A stretch of 64,000 nucleotides of DNA from Buttiauxella massiliensis (GTDB taxonomy: Bacteria; Pseudomonadota; Gammaproteobacteria; Enterobacterales; Enterobacteriaceae): NCBI RefSeq assembly GCF_902500225.1, contig NZ_LR722652.1:62001-126000 (forward strand). Direction: 5' to 3'. Position numbers and translations under genes: made by a program. Below the pieces are notes generated by a model, which saw only the letters and a program-made list of their open reading frames with translations, was not told the DNA's origin and made no database searches. Positions 44,365-53,866 of this stretch are shown here, piece by piece; the first letter of the stretch is position 1; every line of letters begins with the position of its first letter.

Positions 44365-44751
44365 TTAGCGGTATTTTTTATGGTAGGCATTGCGAGTGGT
44401 TTTAAATTCTTCTGCTGCTGCCTGCGCTTCTTTCACTTTGCCTTCGTTGGCAAGTTTCAGCGCACCGTCAATCTGTCCAACCAGTAAATCCAAACCGTGA
44501 CGATAATCTTTCATCTCGGCACTATCTGCCGCTTTGTTCTCGAGTTTTGGTGGTGTGCCCTTTTGCGCATCCAGCGCTGCGGTTCGCATATTGTTTAGCG
44601 AGGTTTTTAACTCTGCCGCATTTTCGGTCTTCAATACGGTTTTGTAATTTTCAGCGATGGTATCCATGTCATCGCCTACATCTTTCGCCATGCTCGTTGC
44701 GGAAAATAACACGGTCGATACTGCCAACATTGCAATTAATTGCTTACGCAT
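44365..44751 (-). CDS. cybC: periplasmic cytochrome b562
   Basis: The 128-residue precursor has a signal peptide (about 22 residues ending ATSMA). The mature four-helix bundle carries the haem ligands Met7 and His102 of cytochrome b562 (here in DVGDDMDTI and NAYHKKYR). The ATG at 44751 is chosen because [11 protein letters not shown] starts the signal peptide; 33 upstream in-frame codons overlap tldE and are rejected. The gene is full length, unlike the truncated cybC of some E. coli K-12 strains. Its role in electron transfer is unclear. Confidence 0.93.
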   Translation of the reverse strand: MRKQLIAMLAVSTVLFSATSMAKDVGDDMDTIAENYKTVLKTENAAELKTSLNNMRTAALDAQKGTPPKLENKAADSAEMKDYRHGLDLLVGQIDGALKLANEGKVKEAQAAAEEFKTTRNAYHKKYR

Positions 44752-44804
44752 TAACTCACCTTTTTTATTAGAAAGGCGCGGCAGGACGCGCCTGTTACGG
44801 TTAA

Positions 44805-46157
44805 CTACTGCCCAGCAATTTTCATTTCTGGGAGCAACACTGAACCACATTGAATATTACTGCGCTTCTCAATATCACTACCAATTGTGACCATTTCACG
44901 CCACATATCTTTCAAGTTTCCGGCGATAGTGATTTCGCTCACCGGATATTGAATTTCACCGTTCTCAACCCAGAAACCGGACGCGCCGCGAGAGTAGTCG
45001 CCAGTAATGCCGCTTACGCCCTGACCCATCAGCTCGGTCACCACCAGCCCTGTGCCCATCTCTTTAAGCATACCCGCGAAATCCAGGCCGCGCCCTTCGA
45101 TACGCCAGTTGTGGATACCACCCGCATGACCGGTGCTTTTCAGACCCAGTTTGCGCGCGGAATAGTTGGTCAACAGCCACTGTTGCAGGACACCGTCTTT
45201 GATAATGTCGCGGCGTTCTGTGCGAACCCCTTCGCTATCAAATGGTGTAGAGGCCAGGCCTTTGAGCAAATGTGGGTGCTCTTCAATGGTCAGCCATTCC
45301 GGCAGGATTTGTTTGCCAAGAGAATCCAGCAGGAACGTGGATTTACGGTAAACCGAGCCACCCGCAATCGCGCCAACCAGGTGACCGAACAGGCCCGTTG
45401 CAGCTTCAGCCGCAAAGATGACCGGCGCTTTCATGGTAGACAGTTTGCGAGGAGACAGGCGCGCTAATGTGCGGCGAGCACATTCGATACCCACCGATTC
45501 AGGGCTGTCGAGATCTTCCATCGCACGGCCAATGGTGTAGGCGTAATCACGCTCCATCTCACCATTAACTTCTGCGATAACACAGCTAGAAAGCGAATGG
45601 CGCGTTGAACAGTAGCTTTGCAGCATACCGTTGCTGTTACCGAATACTTTAATGCCGTAGTGGCTGTTAAAACTGCCGCCTTCGGTATTATTGATGCGCT
45701 TATCGACGTTCAATGACGCATTTTCAGCGCGAGCAGCCAGCTCAATCGCGCGGTCAGCGTCCATTTCCGTTGGGTGGAAAAGATCCAGGTCTGGCGCTTC
45801 ATAAGCCAGTAACTCTTTATCTGCCACACCGGCAAACGGGTCTGGAGAGGTGTAACGGGCGATATCCAGCGCCGCCTGCACGGTGCGCGCTACGGCATCC
45901 GGGCTAAGGTCTGTTGTGGATGCGCTACCTTTACGGTTTTGATGATAAACGGTGATGCCTAACGCACCATCGCTGTTAAATTCGACGTTTTCCACCTCAC
46001 CGTATCGGGTACTTACGCTGATACCAGTGGTTTTACTGACGGCAACTTCTGCGCCATCGGACTGAGCGGAAGCCAGTTCCAGCGCCTGAGATACCGCTTG
46101 TTCCAGAACCTGACGTTGTTGTGCTACTTGCGTGTTTACTTTCATCGCTACTGCCAT
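44805..46157 (-). CDS. tldE: metalloprotease subunit TldE (PmbA)
   Basis: The 450-residue protein is the same length as E. coli PmbA and very similar. The start at 46157 gives [10 protein letters not shown]; 14 upstream codons are not conserved. With TldD it forms a heterodimeric protease that matures microcin B17 and degrades the CcdA antitoxin. Signature parts are [20 protein letters not shown] and [20 protein letters not shown]. It is divergent from darP. Confidence 0.95.
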   Translation of the reverse strand: MAVAMKVNTQVAQQRQVLEQAVSQALELASAQSDGAEVAVSKTTGISVSTRYGEVENVEFNSDGALGITVYHQNRKGSASTTDLSPDAVARTVQAALDIARYTSPDPFAGVADKELLAYEAPDLDLFHPTEMDADRAIELAARAENASLNVDKRINNTEGGSFNSHYGIKVFGNSNGMLQSYCSTRHSLSSCVIAEVNGEMERDYAYTIGRAMEDLDSPESVGIECARRTLARLSPRKLSTMKAPVIFAAEAATGLFGHLVGAIAGGSVYRKSTFLLDSLGKQILPEWLTIEEHPHLLKGLASTPFDSEGVRTERRDIIKDGVLQQWLLTNYSARKLGLKSTGHAGGIHNWRIEGRGLDFAGMLKEMGTGLVVTELMGQGVSGITGDYSRGASGFWVENGEIQYPVSEITIAGNLKDMWREMVTIGSDIEKRSNIQCGSVLLPEMKIAGQ

Positions 46158-46256
46158 AATGTAAGGTGAGTGAATTAAGTCTAACCCAGAACAGAACAAT
46201 TTCGCAGTGAACAGGCTTTACTGGTAGAATTAGCCACTTTTTTTAAGGAGCCTAAT

Positions 46257-46808
46257 ATGACTAAGCAGCCCGATGACTGGCTCGACGACGTACCAGATAA
46301 CGAAAATGAAGACGAAGATGATGAGATTATCTGGGTCAGTAAAAGCGAAATTAAACGTGATGCCGAGGAGTTAAAACGCCTGGGTATGGAACTGATGGAG
46401 TTGGGCAAAAATGCGCTCGACAAAATCCCTCTTGATGAAGATTTGCGTGCCGCTATTGATTTGGCTCAGAAAATCAAAAAAGAAGGCCGTCGCCGTCAGG
46501 TTCAGTTAATTGGCAAAATGATGCGTTCGCGCGACATGGACCCTATCCGCGTAGCACTCGATAAACTGAAAAACCGTCACAACCAACAAGTCGCACTGTT
46601 CCATAAACTGGAAGCACTGCGCGATCGTTTGGTTGAGGAAGGCGATGATGCAATGAGTGAAGTGTTAAGACTTTACCCAGAAGCTGACCGCCAGCAATTA
46701 CGTGTACTGATTCGTAACGCACAAAAAGAAAAGGCCGCAAATAAGCCGCCAAAATCTTATCGCCAGATTTTCTCATATCTGCGCGAACTGGCTGAAACCC
46801 AGGCCTAA
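46257..46808 (+). CDS. darP: ribosome-biogenesis factor DarP (YjgA)
   Basis: The 183-residue acidic-start, helix-rich protein equals E. coli YjgA in length ([40 protein letters not shown]). DarP associates with 50S precursors and aids the late assembly of the peptidyl transferase centre. It ends at an intrinsic terminator. Confidence 0.95.
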   Translation: MTKQPDDWLDDVPDNENEDEDDEIIWVSKSEIKRDAEELKRLGMELMELGKNALDKIPLDEDLRAAIDLAQKIKKEGRRRQVQLIGKMMRSRDMDPIRVALDKLKNRHNQQVALFHKLEALRDRLVEEGDDAMSEVLRLYPEADRQQLRVLIRNAQKEKAANKPPKSYRQIFSYLRELAETQA

Positions 46809-46810
46809 AA

Positions 46811-46840
46811 AATGCCCGCAAATTTGCGGGCATTTTTATT
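46811..46840 (+). terminator. intrinsic terminator of darP
   Basis: The stem ATGCCCGCAAA / TTTGCGGGCAT is directly abutting, followed by TTTTATT, 3 bp after the darP stop. It may also serve the convergent acetyltransferase gene. Confidence 0.9.
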
Positions 46841-46853
46841 AGTGCCTGGCATA

Positions 46854-47381
46854 TTAATCCCGCCCCATTACCACACTGGATAAATCCGTATTAAATCGCT
46901 GATATTGATCGCTGCTAATCGCATGCGGGTAGCTCAAAACAATCAGCTCATGATCTGATATATCAATGTGGTAAGTCGGATGATAATGATTAAATCCATT
47001 CTCATGGAAGCCGAGCTTTTGATAAAATCGCAGGCGTTTCTGGGCAATATCAGTCGTTAACGGATCGATCTCCAGAATGGTCAGCGGCTGCATTTGCAGA
47101 AACTGGCTCAACATTCTTTTGCCATATCCTTGTGCCCGTAATTCCCCGTTTACCGCCAGATGCTCAATGTAGGTGTAATCACCAAAACTCCATGACGCAA
47201 TCATGCCAATAAACTGCTCACCATCAAACCAGGCTTGCAAAGTGTAGTTTGGACTACTGAGCGCACTCACCTTAGCTTCGGGTTCACGTTTCTCATGCCA
47301 TGGAAAAGCGCTTTCATATAACGCATCCACGGGCGAAAACCACGGAGCATCAGGAGAGGTAATACGTTTAACTGTGAGCAT
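46854..47381 (-). CDS. GNAT family N-acetyltransferase
   Basis: The 175-residue protein starts at ATG 47381 (MLTVKRITSPDAPWFSPVDA). The acetyl-CoA binding motif is EHLAVNGELRAQGYGKRMLS (R/Q-x-x-G-x-G/A form RAQGYG). It is followed by LTILEIDP and an FYQKLGF motif near residue 134, all canonical for GNAT enzymes. The substrate is unknown. It lies downstream of mpl on the same strand. The E. coli mpl-yjgA interval lacks this gene to my knowledge. Confidence 0.85.
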   Translation of the reverse strand: MLTVKRITSPDAPWFSPVDALYESAFPWHEKREPEAKVSALSSPNYTLQAWFDGEQFIGMIASWSFGDYTYIEHLAVNGELRAQGYGKRMLSQFLQMQPLTILEIDPLTTDIAQKRLRFYQKLGFHENGFNHYHPTYHIDISDHELIVLSYPHAISSDQYQRFNTDLSSVVMGRD

Positions 47382-47439
47382 ATTGGTAGGCCAGGAAATG
47401 CCAGCCCGATGGCCGAGCTGGCATGGTAGGGGAGTACGA

Positions 47440-48810
47440 TTACTGGTTATCTGATTTTTTAGCCAGTGCATCCAGCAGCTTCTGGTGAATACCACCGAAA
47501 CCACCGTTGCTCATCACCAGAATATGGTCGCCAGGTTGAGCCGTTTTCACCACCATATCCGCCAAAGTGTCGACATCTGCACTCCAGTGAGCAGGCTGAA
47601 TACAGGCTTCTGCCACTTCAACCACTTGCCATGGAATATGCGGAGGCTGAAGTAAGAAGACTTCGTCTGCACGACCTAAAGAAGGTGCCAGATCATCTTT
47701 GCTCAGGCCCATTTTCATGGTGTTAGAGCGTGGCTCAAGCACCGCGAGAATACGTGCGGTACCGCCAACTTTGCTACGCAATGCCGAAAGTGTTGCCAGA
47801 ATCGCCGTTGGATGGTGAGCAAAGTCGTCATATACCGTAACGCCATGCGCTTCGCCACGTAATTCAAGGCGACGACGGGCATTGATGAAGCTATCAAGTG
47901 CTTTCGCGGCATCTGCCGGGGTAACACCCACATGGCGTGCCGCGGCAATCGCCATCAGCCCGTTATGCATGTTGTGTTCGCCAACTAGCTGCCAGTGAAC
48001 TTCTCCGACACGCTCGCCATCCAGGTACACTTCCCAGTTGGATGCATCAGGATTAAGCTTCTTCGCCTGCCAGTGGCCTTGCTCGCCCACCAGCTCTTGT
48101 TCACTCCAGCAACCCATTGCCAGCGTCTGCTTAATGTTGGTGTCGTTCTCAGGCCAGATGATTTTCCCCTGCCCCGGCACAATACGCACCAGATGGTGGA
48201 ACTGTTTCTGAATCGCTTTCAGATCGTCAAAGATGTCCGCGTGATCAAACTCAAGGTTATTGAGGATCAACGTACGCGGGCAGTAATGCACGAATTTGGA
48301 ACGCTTATCGAAGAACGCACAGTCGTATTCGTCAGCTTCAATCACAAAGAATGGGCTATCGCCCAAGCGTGCAGAAACATCGAAATTACCCGGTACGCCG
48401 CCGATCACAAAGCCAGGCTTGTAGCCACAGGCTTCCAGAATCCACGTTGCCATACCTGCGGTGGTAGTTTTACCGTGAGTCCCCGCCACAGCCAGTACCC
48501 AACGGTCGCGCAGCACAAAATCGTGCAGCCACTGTGGGCCAGACATGTAAGGAATACTTTTCTCAAGCACCGCTTCAACGCACGGATTTCCACGCGTCAT
48601 TGCGTTGCCGATGATCACCAGATCCGGCTGTGGATCGAGTTGGCTTGGGTCGTAACCTTGAATTAATTCAATACCCTGCTCTTCAAGCAGAGTGCTCATT
48701 GGAGGGTACACATTGGCATCCGAGCCCGTAACCTGATGGCCGAGTGAACGAGCCAGCATAGCAAGGCCGCCCATGAACGTGCCGCAAATACCCAAAATAT
48801 GAATACGCAT
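47440..48810 (-). CDS. mpl: UDP-N-acetylmuramate:L-alanyl-gamma-D-glutamyl-meso-diaminopimelate ligase
   Basis: The 456-residue Mur ligase of murein recycling is close to E. coli Mpl (457). It reattaches recycled tripeptide to UDP-MurNAc. Visible parts are MRIHILGICGTFMGGLAMLA, ATP P-loop AGTHGKTTTAGMA, NNLEFDHADIF and DDFAHHPTAI. It is divergent from fbp over 174 bp. Confidence 0.95.
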   Translation of the reverse strand: MRIHILGICGTFMGGLAMLARSLGHQVTGSDANVYPPMSTLLEEQGIELIQGYDPSQLDPQPDLVIIGNAMTRGNPCVEAVLEKSIPYMSGPQWLHDFVLRDRWVLAVAGTHGKTTTAGMATWILEACGYKPGFVIGGVPGNFDVSARLGDSPFFVIEADEYDCAFFDKRSKFVHYCPRTLILNNLEFDHADIFDDLKAIQKQFHHLVRIVPGQGKIIWPENDTNIKQTLAMGCWSEQELVGEQGHWQAKKLNPDASNWEVYLDGERVGEVHWQLVGEHNMHNGLMAIAAARHVGVTPADAAKALDSFINARRRLELRGEAHGVTVYDDFAHHPTAILATLSALRSKVGGTARILAVLEPRSNTMKMGLSKDDLAPSLGRADEVFLLQPPHIPWQVVEVAEACIQPAHWSADVDTLADMVVKTAQPGDHILVMSNGGFGGIHQKLLDALAKKSDNQ

Positions 48811-48984
48811 AAAACTATCCTTTTATTATTTGGCGCACATTCTAACCGTATGTTGGATGCTGGCAAATCGCATTTAAGTTAATTCCGTATTTTGCTGGCG
48901 CGATTCACCTGTACGCTACTATTTGAATCTTTGTTAGGATTGTTGCAGTCGTTTCATTTAATTAACTGAAGCAGGGAAAGTGTT

Positions 48985-49983
48985 ATGAAAACGTTAGGTG
49001 AATTTATTGTCGAAAAGCAGCACGAGTTCTCGCACGCAACCGGTGAACTGACTGCCTTGTTGTCGGCAATAAAGCTCGGCGCAAAAATCATCCACCGTGA
49101 TATCAACAAAGCAGGTCTGGTTGATATTCTGGGTGCCAGCGGAGCTGAAAACGTTCAGGGCGAAGTGCAGCAAAAACTTGACCTGTTCGCAAACGAAAAA
49201 CTGAAAGCAGCACTGAAAGCCCGAGGGATTGTGGCCGGTGTTGCTTCCGAAGAAGAAGATGACATCGTTGTTTTCGAAGGCGCGGAACATGCCAAGTATG
49301 TTGTACTGATGGACCCACTTGATGGTTCATCAAACATCGACGTGAACGTATCAGTTGGTACCATTTTCTCCATCTATCGCCGTATTACGCCGGTAGGCAC
49401 TCCTGTCACCGAAGCCGATTTCCTCCAGCCCGGCAACCGTCAGGTCGCGGCGGGTTATGTGGTTTACGGCTCTTCAACCATGCTGGTTTATACCACCGGT
49501 TGTGGCGTTCATGCCTTCACCTACGATCCTTCCCTTGGCGTGTTCTGCCTGTGCCAAGAGCGTATGCGCTTCCCGGAAATTGGCAGCACCTATTCCATCA
49601 ACGAAGGGAACTACATCCGTTTCCCGCAGGGTGTGAAAAAGTACATTAAGTTCTGCCAGGAAGAAGATTCCAACACCCAGCGCCCGTACACCTCACGTTA
49701 TATCGGTTCTCTGGTTGCCGACTTCCACCGCAATCTGCTGAAAGGTGGGATTTATCTCTACCCAAGCACCGCAAGCCACCCACAAGGGAAGCTGCGTTTG
49801 CTGTATGAAGGCAACCCGATGGCGTTCCTTGCAGAACAGGCTGGCGGTAAAGCGAGTGATGGCAAAGAACGTATTCTGGATATCATCCCGGAAACCTTGC
49901 ACCAGCGCCGTCCGTTCTTCGTTGGGAACGAACATATGGTCGATGATGTAGAACGCTTTATCCGTGAGTATCCGGATGCATAA
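48985..49983 (+). CDS. fbp: class I fructose-1,6-bisphosphatase
   Basis: The 332-residue protein equals E. coli Fbp in length. The metal-binding motif is [20 protein letters not shown], and the substrate-site stretch is [20 protein letters not shown]. It hydrolyses fructose-1,6-bisphosphate in gluconeogenesis. It ends at a hairpin terminator. Confidence 0.96.
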   Translation: MKTLGEFIVEKQHEFSHATGELTALLSAIKLGAKIIHRDINKAGLVDILGASGAENVQGEVQQKLDLFANEKLKAALKARGIVAGVASEEEDDIVVFEGAEHAKYVVLMDPLDGSSNIDVNVSVGTIFSIYRRITPVGTPVTEADFLQPGNRQVAAGYVVYGSSTMLVYTTGCGVHAFTYDPSLGVFCLCQERMRFPEIGSTYSINEGNYIRFPQGVKKYIKFCQEEDSNTQRPYTSRYIGSLVADFHRNLLKGGIYLYPSTASHPQGKLRLLYEGNPMAFLAEQAGGKASDGKERILDIIPETLHQRRPFFVGNEHMVDDVERFIREYPDA

Positions 49984-49987
49984 ATTT

Positions 49988-50016
49988 TACCCTCACCCTC
50001 CCGGAGGATGAGGGTA
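49988..50016 (+). terminator. terminator of fbp
   Basis: The long stem TACCCTCA-CCTC / GAGG-TGAGGGTA has a CCG loop. It is preceded by TTTT and followed by GATTTATA, directly after the fbp stop. Confidence 0.75.
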
Positions 50017-50021
50017 GATTT

Positions 50022-50207
50022 ATACCCTAAATAATTGAAGTTGCATCAAGGCGGCAAGTGAGCAAATCCCGATGAGCTTACTAGGGTAAGTGATTATTAG
50101 GCCCATTCATGGGCCTACCCCTTCGGGCCGCTGCTAGCAGCGTTCAAATCTGCTTTCAGCAGATTTGAACGCTGCCAACGCAGATGCGGCTTCAAGTATG
50201 ACGGGTA
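50022..50207. repeat. intergenic repeat with inverted termini, family copy 2, ending inside the MCP gene
   Basis: The left end ATACCCTAAATAATTGAAGT and the reverse-complemented right end TACCCGTCATACTTGAAGC match the two ends of the 3445-3569 element. The interior holds hairpins, including GCAGCGTTCAAATCTGC / GCAGATTTGAACGCTGC and GGCCCATTCATGGGCC. Its last 16 bp form the end and stop codon of the chemotaxis receptor gene. Confidence 0.72.
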
Positions 50208-51757
50208 CACCTGAACGTCGCCATCGCAGCCACCAAATGCTGCGACTGCTCTTCAAGTGAGCGCGTAGCTGCTGTTGATTCCTGAACCAATGCCGCATTT
50301 TGCTGCGCTGCCTCATCCATCTGGCTGACCGCGATATTCACCTGTTCGATACCATAACTTTGCTCGTTCGAGGCGTTAGCGATTTCACTCACCAATCTGG
50401 TCATGCGCATCACCTCTTCAGCGATTTCATCCATCGTTTCCCCGGCTTGCTGCGCCAGTTCACGACCTTCGCCAACATGATTTTGCGAGTCCGAAATCAG
50501 CGTGCGGATCTCTTTTGCTGCATCAGCACTGCGGCTTGCCAGAGTACGAACTTCGCCCGCCACTACCGCAAACCCGCGCCCTTGTTCACCAGCACGCGCC
50601 GCTTCTACAGAGGCGTTCAGCGCCAGGATATTGGTCTGGAAGGCGATGCCGTCGATAACGCTCAGGATGTCTGCAATACGGTCAGAACTACTGGAGATAT
50701 CACGCATTTTCTCAATCACATAGCACACCATTTCACTGCCGCGATCGGCTGTATCAGAAACGTCTTTCGCCAGTTTATGCGCCTGCTCGGCGTTGTCGGC
50801 GTTCTGTTTCACCGTCGCGGTAATCTGCTCCATGCTGGCGGCAGTTTGCTCAAGAGAAGTGGCGGTCGATTCAGTGCGCTGGGCAAGGTTCTGGTTGCCT
50901 GCGGCCAGTTCGCGGCTGCCGGTATCAATTTGCGAGCTGGCATCGCGCACGCGGCTTACCGATTCCATCAAGGAATCTCGCATGATGGTAATTGCCGTCG
51001 CCAGGCGGCCAAATTCGTTATTGCCAGCTGGTGGCAACGTCTGGGTTAAATCACCTTTGGCGACAAACTCCAGTTGCTCAATCGACTGATTCAACGGCTT
51101 GAGCAGTAAATAGCGGAGCGCCAGCCATACCAGCACGATTATCCCGGCGGTGAGCAGTGCGGCAATAATAATTAGCGTAAGGACGATTTTCTTATGCAAT
51201 TGCACCGCTTCAACTTCGCTGTTGCCGCGCGCCTCGCCCCACTGTTTGAAAATCTCCACATCGGTATCAAACTTTTGCGACAGCGGAATCAGTGTCTTTT
51301 CCAACAGGTCATAGTAATCGTCAGGGCTTTGTTTGGTGAGCGCTGCAAGCATCGGGTTGATGCCTTTTGCGAGGTAGTCCGCATAACTCTGCGATAAGTT
51401 TTGAATCAGGCGATTGCCCTCTTCGTCGCCGACGCCGCTGTCGATAAACTCTTTTAGCTGCTGTTGAGCCGCCGCCACATCACTGGCAACGTAATCGGTA
51501 GATTTGGTGGCATCTTCCAGCAGGCCAATTTCCATCTGGCGAACCGCCTGCCCTGCACCGTTACGCGCACGTAGCAACGAAACATAGCCATCAGACAAGC
51601 GCACCATCTGCTCGCCCTGTAGGCGATTGATATTCTGGAGTGAGGTTGAGCTTTGTTGCAGAGCAAAAATGCCCATGCCGCTGACAAATAACAACAGGAA
51701 GGTCATCACTGCCAACAGCGTCAGCAGCCCCGTGCGAATAGACAAATTTTTCAACAT
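50192..51757 (-). CDS. methyl-accepting chemotaxis protein, C-terminus encoded by a repeat
   Basis: The 521-residue receptor has TM1 at about 10-32 and a Tar/Tsr-like four-helix ligand domain (about 35-190). TM2 (about 192-214), HAMP (about 214-267) and the signalling domain follow. The signalling tip is [20 protein letters not shown], then [20 protein letters not shown]. It lacks the C-terminal NWETF tether for CheR/CheB. Its last residues, CTRHT, are encoded by the repeat element, which also supplies the stop. The ligand is unknown; the neighbouring ytfQRT-yjfF operon makes a sugar such as galactofuranose a reasonable guess. Confidence 0.88.
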   Translation of the reverse strand: MLKNLSIRTGLLTLLAVMTFLLLFVSGMGIFALQQSSTSLQNINRLQGEQMVRLSDGYVSLLRARNGAGQAVRQMEIGLLEDATKSTDYVASDVAAAQQQLKEFIDSGVGDEEGNRLIQNLSQSYADYLAKGINPMLAALTKQSPDDYYDLLEKTLIPLSQKFDTDVEIFKQWGEARGNSEVEAVQLHKKIVLTLIIIAALLTAGIIVLVWLALRYLLLKPLNQSIEQLEFVAKGDLTQTLPPAGNNEFGRLATAITIMRDSLMESVSRVRDASSQIDTGSRELAAGNQNLAQRTESTATSLEQTAASMEQITATVKQNADNAEQAHKLAKDVSDTADRGSEMVCYVIEKMRDISSSSDRIADILSVIDGIAFQTNILALNASVEAARAGEQGRGFAVVAGEVRTLASRSADAAKEIRTLISDSQNHVGEGRELAQQAGETMDEIAEEVMRMTRLVSEIANASNEQSYGIEQVNIAVSQMDEAAQQNAALVQESTAATRSLEEQSQHLVAAMATFRCTRHT

Positions 51758-51836
51758 GCTCTTTTCCCGGTGACAAAACGATAGAAACGATGGAGATGTT
51801 ATCGACCGTCACCGGGTAAACATTAGACAAAGCGAG

Positions 51837-52838
51837 TCAGCTTTGACCGGGCGTTACGTTAATGCGTTTCACAGGCGAGCTTTGGCGGTTTTCCCACAGC
51901 ACCGTCAGGCCGCGTTGCAGGGCGATGAAAATAAACAGCAAAATGCCGATAGCGATTTTCGTCCACCACGAACTTAGCGTGCCGTCAAAGTTGATATAGG
52001 TCTGAATTAGCCCCTGGATAGCCACACCAAACAGCGTGCCGAGCACCGTTCCCACGCCACCGCTTAACAACGTGCCGCCGATAACCACAGAGGCAATCGC
52101 ATCCAGCTCAACACCCATTCCAGCCAGCGCGTAACCCGCAGAGGTATAGAGTGAAAAGACGATTCCTGCCAAAGTCGCCAGCCCGGTAGAGAGCATATAA
52201 ATGCGAATCGTGGTGCTGCGGGTGGAAATCCCCATCAGGTTTGCCGAAGTTGCGCTTCCGCCAATCGCATAAACCTGGTTACCAAAACGGGTACGGTGCG
52301 CAAGGAAAATGCCAATCACCACCACGGCCAGCATCAGCAGGCCCATGGCACTCAAACGTCCTCCGCCGGGAATACGCCAGGCAAGATTTGAAAGGGTGTC
52401 GTAAATCGGGTGATCAATCGGAATCGACTCTTCCGAAACCAGATAACTGACCCCACGCAGGAAGAACATCCCGGCAAGCGTGATAATAAAGGCTGGGATT
52501 TTCAGCGCGTCGATAAGCAGCCCCATAAACGCACCGAACGCGCAGCCCATCAGCAGCACCAGCGGGAAGGCCACCAGCGGCGACAAACCCCAGAAGCCAA
52601 TCGCTTTGGCGAGGAACACGCCGGTAAAGGCGATCACCGAACCGACAGAAAGATCGATACCGCCCGAGAGGATCACAAAGGTCATGCCGACGGCAATAAT
52701 TCCCAGAAATGCGTTATCGGTAAGAATGTTGCAAATCACACGCGTTGATGCGAAGCCGGGGAATTGCGTCAGGCAATACAGATACCCCAGCACAAACACC
52801 GCCAGGGTAATCATCAACGGCAAGTTACGTTTGATCAT
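51837..52838 (-). CDS. yjfF: galactofuranose ABC transporter permease YjfF
   Basis: The 333-residue RbsC-like permease (E. coli YjfF 331) starts at ATG 52838 (MIKRNLPLMITLAVFVLGYL); 16 upstream in-frame codons lie within ytfT. The family motif is VGMTFVILSGGIDLSVGSVI. It forms the membrane channel with YtfT. It overlaps the end of ytfT by 14 bp and is the last gene of the operon. Confidence 0.94.
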   Translation of the reverse strand: MIKRNLPLMITLAVFVLGYLYCLTQFPGFASTRVICNILTDNAFLGIIAVGMTFVILSGGIDLSVGSVIAFTGVFLAKAIGFWGLSPLVAFPLVLLMGCAFGAFMGLLIDALKIPAFIITLAGMFFLRGVSYLVSEESIPIDHPIYDTLSNLAWRIPGGGRLSAMGLLMLAVVVIGIFLAHRTRFGNQVYAIGGSATSANLMGISTRSTTIRIYMLSTGLATLAGIVFSLYTSAGYALAGMGVELDAIASVVIGGTLLSGGVGTVLGTLFGVAIQGLIQTYINFDGTLSSWWTKIAIGILLFIFIALQRGLTVLWENRQSSPVKRINVTPGQS

Positions 52839-53853
52839 GGCGACGGAGTCCTTTGAGCAAAGCAATAAAACGCGGCGACTGAACAATCAGCACGCACATC
52901 ACCACCACCGCTTTCACCACCTGGTTAAGCTCAGGCGGGAAGCCAGAAAGCAAAATGCCGGTGTTCATGCCCTGAATGATCAGCGCACCAATCACCGAAA
53001 GCGCGATGTTAAAACGCCCGCCCATCAACGAACCGCCACCGATGACTACCGCCAGAATAGCGTCCAGTTCCAGCCACAATCCGGCGTTGTTGGCATCAGC
53101 ACCGCGAATATCGGCGGTAACGATAATCCCGGCGATGGCAGCGCACAGGCCACTCAACACGTAAGTCAGCATCACGACGAGGCGGGTATTTACCCCGGCA
53201 TTTTTCGCCGCGCGAATGTTAATCCCAACCGATTCGATAAACAGGCCCAGCGCCGTTTTGCGGGTAAATAGCCAGAAGACAAGCAGCGTTGCCAGCACAA
53301 TAATCACGGGTGTCGGGAAGAAGAACAGCGAACCGCTGCCCAGAAACGAGAGGTTTGGTGAATCAAAAGTAACGATTTGTCCGGCGGTGATAAGTTGAGC
53401 CACACCGCGCCCGGCCACCATTAAAATCAGCGTGGCAACAAACGGTTGGATTTTCAGGATGGCCACCAGAATGCCGTTCCACAACCCCGCCAGAACACCG
53501 ACGCCGAGGGATGCCAGAATAACCACCGTCAGGCTGTGCCCGTCGACAGTTAACGTCGCAGCCGTCGCACCAGCAATCGCCATCACCGCCCCGACGGAAA
53601 GATCGATACCGCCGGTGGCGATCACCAGCGTCATACCAATGGCAAGTAATGCGACCGGTGCCGCACGGTTAAGAATGTCTATCGGGCTGCCGAACAGCCG
53701 CCCGTTTTGCACCACGATATCAAAGAAATGGTTAGCGACCAGGCTATCAACCAGTAGCACCAGCACCAGAGCAACTAACTGCGGAATACCCGGCGGCCAG
53801 CGAAAACTTCGCTTTGGCTTTTCGGCATCCGTTTGCGGCAATGAACGAGACAT
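52825..53853 (-). CDS. ytfT: galactofuranose ABC transporter permease YtfT
   Basis: The 342-residue permease (E. coli YtfT 341) has about eight to ten helices and the motif IGMTLVIATGGIDLSVGAVM. The start is ATG 53853, though a GTG one codon upstream is possible. It lies 13 bp after ytfR. Confidence 0.94.
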   Translation of the reverse strand: MSRSLPQTDAEKPKRSFRWPPGIPQLVALVLVLLVDSLVANHFFDIVVQNGRLFGSPIDILNRAAPVALLAIGMTLVIATGGIDLSVGAVMAIAGATAATLTVDGHSLTVVILASLGVGVLAGLWNGILVAILKIQPFVATLILMVAGRGVAQLITAGQIVTFDSPNLSFLGSGSLFFFPTPVIIVLATLLVFWLFTRKTALGLFIESVGINIRAAKNAGVNTRLVVMLTYVLSGLCAAIAGIIVTADIRGADANNAGLWLELDAILAVVIGGGSLMGGRFNIALSVIGALIIQGMNTGILLSGFPPELNQVVKAVVVMCVLIVQSPRFIALLKGLRRHDQT

Positions 53854-53866
53854 CACGTTTTACTCC

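Noticed and set aside
50300-51049. 249-codon plus-strand frame opposite the chemoreceptor gene
   Set aside because: Antisense shadow of a clear MCP; composition rich in His and Arg as expected from the reverse frame.
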